NCBI GenBank assembly: GCA_963791145.1
Contig: CAWBRT010000011.1
Coordinates: 186,001-250,000 of the forward strand
Length of the DNA: 64,000 nt
Source of the DNA: CAWBRT01 sp963791145
GTDB lineage: Bacteria > Acidobacteriota > Terriglobia > Terriglobales > Acidobacteriaceae
Reading direction: 5' to 3'
A model generated the notes under the pieces. The model saw only the letters and a program-made list of their open reading frames with translations, was not told where the DNA came from and searched no databases. Position 1 is the stretch's first letter. Every line of letters begins with the position of its first letter. The position numbers and the translations under genes are program-made. This document shows, piece after piece, positions 18,082-25,650 of the stretch.

Positions 18082-18291
18082 ACATTTTTGATTTTTGAAT
18101 TTTGATTGTTGATTGTCTTAAGCTTCGACCTGGAACTTAATCTGCTTTCGATGGATCTGTCTTTATGAAACAGGGGCAAACAGCAGATCCTTCGGCTCCG
18201 CTTCGCTCCGCCTCAGGATGACCCCGCAAATTGGGAACACTTCAGCCATGCTTTCAATCTGAAATCAAAAATCGAAAATCAGAAATGAGGT
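18082..18291. repeat. Inverted 7-8-nt repeats enclosing a CTCAGGATGAC element
   Basis: This convergent spacer has TGATTTTTGAATTTTGATTG-like units at about 18088-18117 and the opposite (CAATCTGAAATCAAAAATC) at about 18252-18285. Between them, 18181-18225 is a near copy of the element at 4470-4504. Confidence 0.6.
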
Positions 18292-18660
18292 CTAGCCTCT
18301 CAGCTTGGCCAGCAGGTCCTGCGGGTGGACGGGTTTGGCGAGGATCTCGAACTCGTGTCCCTGGGCGCGGGCGCTCTCCAGTAGATCGGCCGTGGCGGCC
18401 TGTCCGGAGAAAAGCAGTATTTTGCACTCGGGCAGAAATTTCCGGATACGAATGGCGGCTTCGATGCCGTTCATGTCGGGCATGATGACGTCGCTGATGA
18501 TCAGATCGGGGCGAACCGCTTTGGCCTGCTCCACCGCGCCGGTTCCGGTGTAGACCGCCTGGGCGTCGAAGCCGTGCTGGTTCAGGATTATGGCCAGAGT
18601 GTCGGCGATTACACGCTCATCGTCAACCACGAGCACCTTAGGCTTCTGTCTGTTTTCCAT
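18292..18660 (-). CDS. Response regulator receiver protein
   Basis: This 122-residue stand-alone receiver (CheY-like) domain has the acidic pocket in VLVVDDERV, the phospho-acceptor Asp in DLIISDVIMPDMNG, the Thr/Ser position in LLFSGQ and the Lys in ILAKPVHP. There is no output domain, so it must work through a partner. No histidine kinase is adjacent. ATG 18660 is preferred over 18675 because GGAG lies at suitable spacing before it. Confidence 0.88.
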   Translation of the reverse strand: MENRQKPKVLVVDDERVIADTLAIILNQHGFDAQAVYTGTGAVEQAKAVRPDLIISDVIMPDMNGIEAAIRIRKFLPECKILLFSGQAATADLLESARAQGHEFEILAKPVHPQDLLAKLRG

Positions 18661-19005
18661 TTCCGCTCCGGCCAAAGTTGCACACGGAAAACCACACGGT
18701 TAGCATCCCAATGGTGCGAGCAATGGGACGGTACGCACCGCCTCTGAGTATAAATGAAGAGCTCGCGTCTTTTGCCGCCGCGTTGCCGCATCCTGCGGCA
18801 GCCAAGCTCGGCCCCGAGCTGCTCGGCTTTGACCTACTCAACCAGGGCACCTGCGCCCGGGCCGCGACCAAGGCAGTCGTTGCACCAGGACCTTAGATCT
18901 CTCCGCAAACCCACAGCGGAGAGAAAACAACATTACATCATGCGCGGCTTCTCCGTCCAGCCACCCGCATCGCAGAAATCGGCTTAGCCGCCGGCGGCAG
19001 TTCGG
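18661..19005. other. Intergenic region, no gene seen
   Basis: I see no credible gene, RNA or strong hairpin in this 345-bp space. The open frames present have no protein-like character and no ribosome-binding site. Confidence 0.4.
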
Positions 19006-19857
19006 CTACCCGTGGCGGGCCACCATCACGCGGGGAATGCCGGCCAGGTCGGGCACGGTATGCACGTCGCTCCAGCCGGCCAGCAGTTCAGTTACAGCTT
19101 CCGCCATGGTGAAGCCGATCTCGAAGACGAGATAGCCACCGGGCTCAAGGACTCCGGCCGCCTGCGGGATGAGCCGCCGAATCACGTCGAGCCCGCTGTC
19201 GCCGGCGAAGACGGCCATCTTCGGCTCAAACTTCTTGACCACATCCTGCACCTTGTCGGCTTCGTGTACGCCTACATAAGGAGGATTCGAGAGCACGAAA
19301 TCGAAGCGGAGCTCCCGCGGGATATTCTCCAGCACATCGCTTTCAAGAAGACGTACACGCCCGTCCAGTTGTAGCCGCGCCGCGTTGGCCCGCGCGATCT
19401 CCAGCGCCTCGGAGGAGAGATCGGTACCGTAAAACTCCGCCTGTGGCAGCTCTTTGGCCAGCGCAAGGGCAATTGCTCCCGAACCGGTGCCGACATCGAT
19501 GATCCTGGGCGCGCTGTGCCACTCTTTCGCCCGCGCCAGTTCCAGAACGGTTTCCACCACGTGCTCGGTTTCGGGACGCGGGATCAGCACCGCCGGGGTG
19601 ACGATTAAATCCAGCCCCCAGAACTCCTGGTGTCCGGTGATGTACTGCGCCGGGTAGCCGGAGGCGCGCAAGGCGATCACGTTCTCGTAGCGTGCCTGCG
19701 TATCAACATCGAGTTCGCGCTCGGGATGAGCGTAGAGATATGCCCGGTCGCAGTCGAGGACGAACATGAGCAGGCGCTCGGCATTCATGCGTGGCGAGCC
19801 GATGCCCTCCGACTCGAGCCGGTAGACCGCTTCCGTCATTGCCTGACGCAATTGCAT
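19006..19857 (-). CDS. prmC: Release factor glutamine N5-methyltransferase PrmC
   Basis: PrmC (HemK) methylates the Gln of the GGQ motif in release factors RF1 and RF2 with SAM. It has 283 residues with an N-terminal helical bundle (about 1-75), the SAM loop IDVGTGSGAIALALAK, and the catalytic SNPPYVGVHE that holds the Gln side chain. PRPETEHVVE is also conserved. The usual neighbour prfA is not in the window. The start at 19857 matches the family N-terminus. Confidence 0.93.
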   Translation of the reverse strand: MQLRQAMTEAVYRLESEGIGSPRMNAERLLMFVLDCDRAYLYAHPERELDVDTQARYENVIALRASGYPAQYITGHQEFWGLDLIVTPAVLIPRPETEHVVETVLELARAKEWHSAPRIIDVGTGSGAIALALAKELPQAEFYGTDLSSEALEIARANAARLQLDGRVRLLESDVLENIPRELRFDFVLSNPPYVGVHEADKVQDVVKKFEPKMAVFAGDSGLDVIRRLIPQAAGVLEPGGYLVFEIGFTMAEAVTELLAGWSDVHTVPDLAGIPRVMVARHG

Positions 19858-19980
19858 GGCCCGCTATATCCCGGCACAGGAGAACTCAGGTGTTCTCGGG
19901 AGGGAACCTAAGAGAGTAACTGGATTCCATCCAGCCAGCTACTCTGGCTACATAAGAATACCAACTGGGCTCTCTGTCCA

Positions 19981-20445
19981 ATGTTCCGTCTCGATTATCT
20001 ATCCTGCGCGCTGACGATCCTGTCAACCATTCTCGTCTCCCGCCGCCTGTGGCAGGGGTGGGTGGTGGCAGCGGCTAACAGCGTGATTATCTGCATCATC
20101 GGCGTTCACACCGCGCAGCTCGGCTTTGTTCCCGCCAATCTCTTCTGCCTGGCACTGTACGCGCATGCCATCTACAAGTGGAAGAGCCTGCCACGGCATA
20201 CGGCATCTCAGGCTGAAACAGCGTCTCATAGCAGAAGGCGGCACGGCAGCCTGAGCCACTCGCGATGGAGACGCAAGGCCAAGGTCGCTGTTGCCCGCGC
20301 GGCTCGGGCCGCGCACATGCCAAGGCTTATCCGCGTAAACGGCACAACGCCGTTTGCCCCTGTTGCCGATGAACGAGCAGACGGAAACCGCGATCGAGTT
20401 CCGGCATGCGAGCTACCGGCTCAGTCCCGCCGGACTGTCTGCTAG
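19981..20445 (+). CDS. Small PnuC-like membrane protein, C-terminus uncertain
   Basis: The first about 75 residues form three hydrophobic helices with SRRLWQGWVVAAANSVI and FCLALYAHAIYKWKSL, resembling short nicotinamide mononucleotide transporter (PnuC-like) proteins, which are typically small. The remaining about 80 residues are Arg/Ser/His-rich and read like translated non-coding DNA. A frameshift or missing stop near 20200 is therefore possible. It lies just upstream of a broken ABC transporter operon. Function is by weak resemblance only. Confidence 0.5.
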   Translation: MFRLDYLSCALTILSTILVSRRLWQGWVVAAANSVIICIIGVHTAQLGFVPANLFCLALYAHAIYKWKSLPRHTASQAETASHSRRRHGSLSHSRWRRKAKVAVARAARAAHMPRLIRVNGTTPFAPVADERADGNRDRVPACELPAQSRRTVC

Positions 20446-20560
20446 CCTCTACTGGCAAGACCGCACTTGTTCTAATCTCCGATTTCAACCTCACTTCGCG
20501 GTGGGGCGAAGCCTGACCGGCAAGCGACAAGACCACGAATGTCCGCGCTGCGATACATAG
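20370..20560 (+). pseudogene. Relic of ABC transporter ATP-binding gene
   Basis: The N-terminus TAIEFRHASYRL is typical of osmoprotectant-type ABC ATPases. In another frame downstream one reads LISDFNLT and then a Walker-A-like SDKTTN immediately before the permease start at 20539. The remaining roughly 230 residues (Q-loop, signature, Walker B) are missing. The gene thus seems to have suffered an internal deletion joining the Walker A region to the permease, plus point changes or indels. The next two genes, permease and substrate-binding protein, are intact. Confidence 0.6.
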
Positions 20561-21225
20561 CCAATCACCAGCATGAAGTAGTGACGCTGGCCACCGAGCA
20601 CTTCTGGCTGGTACTGATCTCCATGCTGCTGGCGGTAGCCGTGGGGGTTCCGCTCGGCATCCTGCTCACCCGCAGGCCGGCATGGAAGACCGTGGTGCTG
20701 GGCGCCAACAACGTGGTCCAGACCATCCCGAGCCTGGCGCTGTTCGGGTTGTTGCTCCCGCTTCCCTGGCTGGGAGTGCGCGCCGACCGGCTGGCGATTG
20801 CGGCGCTCACGCTGTACGCGCTGCTGCCGATCGTGCAGAACACCTACACGGGGATCGCCGGCGTTGATCCGGCGGCGCGCGAGTCAGCTATCGCCATGGG
20901 CCTCACTTCCTTCCAGTTGCTGTGGTACCTGGAGCTGCCGCTGGCGTTTCCTGTGCTACTGGCGGGCGTGCGCGTGGCAACCGTGATCACGGTGGGCGTG
21001 GCGACCATCGCCGCGGCTATCGGGGCGGGCGGGCTGGGAGAGTTCATCTTCCGTGGACTCGCCATGGTGGACAACAACGTGATTCTCGCCGGAGCCATTC
21101 CCGCCGCGCTTATGGCCCTGGGCGCCGACCTGATCCTGGGAATGCTGCAACGGCTGGTGGTCCGGCATCGGCGGGCGCAGGCGATTCGCTCACCCAGGCT
21201 CGCGCCCCGGGCCGGCGCGAAATGA
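20539..21225 (+). CDS. Osmoprotectant-type ABC transporter permease
   Basis: This 228-residue inner-membrane permease is of the OpuCB/ProW/YehW kind. It has about six membrane helices and the coupling (EAA-like) segment GVDPAARESAIAMGLTSFQL. QTIPSLALFGLLLP is characteristic of glycine betaine/choline permeases. Its partner binding protein starts at 21222 in an ATGA overlap, so the two are translationally coupled. Without the ATPase immediately upstream, it would need an ATPase encoded elsewhere. Confidence 0.88.
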   Translation: MSALRYIANHQHEVVTLATEHFWLVLISMLLAVAVGVPLGILLTRRPAWKTVVLGANNVVQTIPSLALFGLLLPLPWLGVRADRLAIAALTLYALLPIVQNTYTGIAGVDPAARESAIAMGLTSFQLLWYLELPLAFPVLLAGVRVATVITVGVATIAAAIGAGGLGEFIFRGLAMVDNNVILAGAIPAALMALGADLILGMLQRLVVRHRRAQAIRSPRLAPRAGAK

Positions 21226-22139
21226 ACCGTCGCGCCTTTCTCACCGGCCTGCCACTGCTGCTGGCGGCCTGCGCCTCGCGCCACCGCGTCACCGTGGGAT
21301 CGAAAAATTTTACCGAGCAACTCATCCTCGGCGAGCTGCTGGCGCAAGCGCTCGAGTCGGCGATGCACTCGCCGGTCGACCGCCGGCTTTACCTGGCCGG
21401 CACCTACATCTGCCACCAGGCACTGTTGGCGGGACGCATCGACGTCTACGTCGAGTACACGGGCACGGCCCTGGCCGCGGTCCTGAAAGAGCCGGTTGCC
21501 GCCAGGACTGCGGGCGATCACCGCCAGGTTTACGAACGCGTCAGGGAAGAATACGCGCGCCGCTTCGGGCTGACGGTGATGCCGCCGCTCGGCTTCGACA
21601 ACAGCTTCGCCATGATCATGCGCGGTGAAGAGGCGCGGCGCATAGGCATCACCAGGCTTTCGCAGCTCGCGCCCTTCGCTCCGCGCATGCGCATGGGAGT
21701 GGGTTACGAATTTCTGGAACGGCAGGACGGATACAACGGACTGGTGAAAGCCTACGGCCTTCGGTTCGCCGCCGAGCCGCGAGTCATGGACCTGGGGCTG
21801 CTCTATCGCGCGCTCGAAAACCGGCAGGTTGACCTCATCGCCGGGGCCAATACCGACGGACTGATCGCCGCCTTGCGCCTGACGGTCCTGGAAGACGATC
21901 GCCATTACTTCCCGCCCTACGATGCCGTGCCTGTTGCCCGCACAGATATGCTGGAGCGTTATCCCGCGATGAGGTCCGCGCTGGAACATCTCGGCGGAAA
22001 GATCAACGTCGACGAGATGCGGAGCATGAACTACGCCGTCGATGGAGAGAAACGTGACGCGGCGCAAGTGGCACACGACTTCCTGCGGCAACAAATATTA
22101 CTGTCCGGCAACGAGTACCCCCACCATTTGGCGACGTAA
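21222..22139 (+). CDS. Osmoprotectant-type substrate-binding lipoprotein
   Basis: This 305-residue protein has a lipobox LLLAAC at about residues 10-15, so the mature protein is probably lipid-anchored. It then begins with HRVTVGSKNFTEQLILGELLAQ, the hallmark of OpuAC/OsmX glycine betaine/choline-binding proteins. VDVYVEYTGTAL and GANTDGLI are further family motifs. The start ATG overlaps the permease stop. It belongs to the operon with the ATPase relic and the permease. Confidence 0.88.
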   Translation: MNRRAFLTGLPLLLAACASRHRVTVGSKNFTEQLILGELLAQALESAMHSPVDRRLYLAGTYICHQALLAGRIDVYVEYTGTALAAVLKEPVAARTAGDHRQVYERVREEYARRFGLTVMPPLGFDNSFAMIMRGEEARRIGITRLSQLAPFAPRMRMGVGYEFLERQDGYNGLVKAYGLRFAAEPRVMDLGLLYRALENRQVDLIAGANTDGLIAALRLTVLEDDRHYFPPYDAVPVARTDMLERYPAMRSALEHLGGKINVDEMRSMNYAVDGEKRDAAQVAHDFLRQQILLSGNEYPHHLAT

Positions 22140-22249
22140 ATCCTACGCAACTTCTCCCGCTAGGTGTGTTTTACTTAGTCAGAAACTCAGAATTGATCAA
22201 CCCGGCGGAGGCAGTTGCGCGGGCTTCGTCCGGGCGTAAAGGAGAAATT

Positions 22250-22858
22250 GTGAAACGTGCAATTCCACTGCTCGTGCTGTGTCTGATGTCGATGGCCACC
22301 GCGGCCCTGGCGCAGGGCTCACGCGCTGATATTTCGGCTAATCTGACCGGCATCTTCGGACAGACGGTCACCGGAAACGGGATTCAGCAGACGCAGACGA
22401 ACTCCGCCGGAGGGCTGCTGTCGTTCCGCTATTTCCTGAAGCGCTACGCCGGGATCGAAGGCAACTACGGGTATAGCCGCAATTCTCAGGACTACAACTT
22501 CGGCTTCGGCAACGTGCTCGGCGTCAAGGCCGGGATGCACGAGGTCACCGGCGCGCTGGTACTGCGCCGCGCCCGTGGACCAATCCAACCCTTTGTGCTG
22601 GCCGGCGGCGGCGTCTTGGTCTTCAGTCCGACCTCGAGCACGATCACTTCCACGGGACTTCCCATAAGCCGTGAAAACCGTCCCACCTTCCTTTACGGTG
22701 TCGGCACGGACTTGAAGCTGGCCAAGTCCGTGGGCTTGCGCGTTCAGTACCGCGGGCTGCTATACCAGGCGCCCGACTTCCACGACACAGCCGACCTGCA
22801 CACCGGGCAAACGACGCACACCGCTGTGCCGAGCGTCGGATTGGTGTTCAAGTTCTAA
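22250..22858 (+). CDS. Outer membrane beta-barrel protein
   Basis: GTG 22250 follows AAAGGAG with good spacing and opens a signal peptide (KRAIPLLVLCLMSMATAALAQ). The mature protein of about 180 residues shows alternating amphipathic strands (YAGIEGNYGYSRNSQ, PTFLYGVGTDLKLAK) and ends in LVFKF, the C-terminal aromatic that marks outer-membrane barrels. It resembles the eight-stranded OmpA/opacity-like porin fold common in Acidobacteria. In-frame ATG 22166 would place the signal sequence internally and is rejected. Confidence 0.8.
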   Translation: MKRAIPLLVLCLMSMATAALAQGSRADISANLTGIFGQTVTGNGIQQTQTNSAGGLLSFRYFLKRYAGIEGNYGYSRNSQDYNFGFGNVLGVKAGMHEVTGALVLRRARGPIQPFVLAGGGVLVFSPTSSTITSTGLPISRENRPTFLYGVGTDLKLAKSVGLRVQYRGLLYQAPDFHDTADLHTGQTTHTAVPSVGLVFKF

Positions 22859-22860
22859 CG

Positions 22861-23083
22861 TATTTAAGAATTCAGATTTTTGATTTCAGATTGGAGGACG
22901 GCGGCGCTTCGCTCTGCTCTTTCAATCTCAAATCTCGTTTAATCAGCTTTGTCTCCAAGACTGATATTTGAGATTTCAGGTTTGTTCCGGCGAAAAGATT
23001 TCAGACTCTCGATTTCAGATTGAAAGACCGAGGCCATCGCCTCGGTCATTCAATCTCAAATCAGAAATCGACAATCTTAAATG
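22861..23083. repeat. Composite inverted repeat element between convergent genes
   Basis: GATTTCAGATTG-like arms occur at about 22875-22893 and 23010-23021, and the opposite CAATCTCAAATC at about 22922-22936 and 23050-23062. A perfect 9-bp stem with a 4-nt loop (GACCGAGGC-CATC-GCCTCGGTC) lies at 23026-23047 and could terminate transcription from either side. Confidence 0.6.
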
Positions 23084-23085
23084 AT

Positions 23086-24754
23086 CTACGCTCCCTGCCA
23101 GTTGGTGCGGTCGATGATGGTGGGCGGCTCGTAGGTTATGCCGCGCTCCAGCCGCTTTTGTTCACGCCGGGAACTCCAGAGCAGGAGAGGTCCGGTGACC
23201 CAGCGCACCGACCGCGCCACCAATCCGAACTCGTCTTCGATCTGGCGGCGGAGTTCGCCGATCCTCTCGGCCACGGCCGCATTGGTCTTGCGCAGGTTCT
23301 TTTCCATGGCCCACAAGGCCGCGTTATAGGTCCCCCTGAGCTTTGCGCCTTCGGCGACAAATCGCGCGCGCACGCGGAAGTCCGGGTAGTTCTTATAGCG
23401 CTTCCACCCCTGGAACATGGTTTCGCAGATGCGATACAGGCTGGGGCCGTTCTTCTCAAAATCGAATTTGAAGGCCCAATCGAGGAAGCGCTGCGAGTCG
23501 TCGCGCGAAATGGCCTCATGCTTGAAGTTGAACTTGAACTGCCCGTGGATGTCCGCCAGGTCTACGTCGAGCATGCGGTTCTCTTCCTGCATCTGGAAGA
23601 ACAGCGGCGTGCCCGGCACCGGAGTGTAGAGCATGAACTGATGGAAGTCCGTGCGGTGATCGACCGCGTACTCGATTTCGCTGCGGATGTTCTCCGGCGT
23701 GTGGTGCTCCAGGCCGACGATGGTCGAGCCGAGCATCTTGATGCCATGCTGGCGCAGCTCCGCCGCCAGCGCATGGGTGTCGGAGTTCTTCAACTTGGAA
23801 TAGGTCGAGTGCGGCGACTCCAGCCCTACCCAGATCCAGGAGACGCCGAGTTGCACCAGCTCGTCCATGGTGTATTTGCGAATGGCGTTCACCGAGGAGA
23901 AAACGTACATCGCCCAGCTCTTCCCCTTTTCCTTCATCAGCGCCAGCAGTTCCATGGCACGGGGACGGTTGAGCAGAAAATTCTCGTCCATCATGAAGAA
24001 CGAGTCCACACCCATGGAGTGCTCCATGTGCTCCATGACGTCGAATAGTTCCTGACCCGATTCGAAGAAGTGATGAGCCTTTCCCTTGCCGCCGAAGAAC
24101 GAAGAGGTGGTGCAGAAGTTGCATCCCAAGGGACAGCCGACCGAGGGGATGATGGTGGCCGCCGTATCCTTGGTTGATTCGGGAACCTTCATGCCCGAGC
24201 ACGCGCATGCCGAAGCCGGAGAGGATCTCCGGATGCTCGATCGGCGCATCGGGATCTTCACCCAGGTACTGGCGCATCCAGGCAATGCCTTCGCCGCGGA
24301 CGATGTGATCGGCGTCAATCATCGACTCGATGCCGGGAATGGCGGCGACGTGCCCGCCAACGACGATGACCGATTTCGGCGAGAGCCGGCGAACGCGGCG
24401 GCACATCTCCTGCACCTTGCCGAGATTGGGAATGATGGAGGAGATGCCGACCATGTCGTATTCGTGCTCGGTCAGCTCGCGGTCAAAACGCTCAAGGGTG
24501 GGGAAATCCAGCAGCGTGCAGGGCGCCGAGATGTTGTGCTGAATCATCATCAGGCCCCAGGAGCGATGGAACATGCGCAGCGAGAAGACGCCCTGGCCGC
24601 GCGTTACCTGGTTGTGGTAGAGCTCCATCGGATTGATGGCGCGGCTGCCGAACTCGTCATCCTGGGCATAGGGGCCGAACACGGAACTGAACAGTACACG
24701 CGCTTGAGACCCCTTCGGGTGGGGCTGGATGTTGTCTCCGAAGGTTGAAATCAT
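23086..24754 (-). CDS. B12-binding radical SAM protein (one frameshift)
   Basis: The N-terminal part (ATG 24754) is a B12-binding-like Rossmann domain (EYDMVGISSII...VIVVGGHVAA). After about 24195 the reading continues in another frame with VGCPLGCNFC, the CxxxCxxC radical SAM cluster, and a complete TIM barrel and C-terminal domain (IGFxLE-like WIWVGLESPHS, PVPGTPLF). Joined, it is about 556 residues. The shift is explained by one extra C/G in the run at 24194-24196. Members methylate or rearrange unactivated carbons; the substrate is unknown. It may be intact in the organism. Confidence 0.82.
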
Positions 24755-25650
24755 GCCTAAATCCTAAAGAAGATGCTGGGCAGAGTTCCGTGATATATGC
24801 ACTTTTCAGCCAGAAATGACAAAAATCTTACACAAAAAAGACGAGCGCGGCCCTTCTGAGCCGAACTGGACCCAGCGAGATACTTTGTCTTTGAAACAGG
24901 TGCCGTTGGTACCTTGTTGGGCACTCCTTTAGGACCAGGACATTGAAAACCTCAGCAGGACAGGAGTATGCTGACTTGGTCTCTGGTTCTCCGGCCTCCT
25001 CTTCCCACAGAGCGGTATCGCCGTGCGCTGGTTAAGTGTCGCCAGGCGGACGTATTTCTGTCCGCGAGCCCGAGACTTCGTTCCGCCCGCTGAAGTGAGA
25101 TCGGCGGCAAGACGTCAAGGTCGCGTCCACCTATTGCACCTAAAATGGTGCAATTACAGGTTTTATCCGCTTGACCCCGCCTTCAGAAACCAGAAATATT
25201 ACACAGGCCAGACTATATATTGGGCTGTGGAAATTAATGGCCCATATATCGGGTTTACGGGCTTGACCCCGCCCTGTAACCCAGCTAAAGTGGCTTCAAC
25301 TTGCGAGGCGGACCCTTTACGGGAGCTGCAATCAGGTGACAGGTTTCTCAAGCGCTGTCAACGTTTGCCGCATACCAAAAGGCCCCCGGTAGGTAGCGTT
25401 ACTGTATCTGCAGGGGTGAAACCAGCCAACGGCTCGCCATGCTATAAGCGCCGCGGAGCGAACTCCGCGGTTGCCAGGGTCATTTCAGCGGCAGGGGCAT
25501 CTGAATTCCTGTGCGCTGAGGATGTGACGGCAATTTTGTTTCAGAGACTGGTGGTCTTTTGTCCCAGTGGGGCTCTCGCGCGCCGTAGTAGCGCTTCGAG
25601 GGTTTGGGATTTCGGGCTACCGGCGGGCGCGAGCACGCAAGGAGTTGAAC
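24755..25650. other. Long intergenic region with hairpins, no gene recognised
   Basis: About 900 bp upstream of smc lack convincing coding signal; the 211-codon frame at 25023-25658 looks like noise. Features seen are an 8-bp perfect hairpin ATTGCACC/GGTGCAAT at 25133-25154, a GC hairpin CCGCGGAG-CGAA-CTCCGCGG at 25451-25470, and the phrase CTTGACCCCGCC twice (about 25170 and 25262). Confidence 0.5.

Noticed and set aside
18678..18896. 72-codon ORF upstream of the response regulator
   Set aside because: No ribosome-binding site and no protein-like pattern.
22190..22250. c-di-GMP riboswitch before the outer-membrane barrel gene
   Set aside because: GC-rich segments are present but the GEMM core and tetraloop receptor are not.
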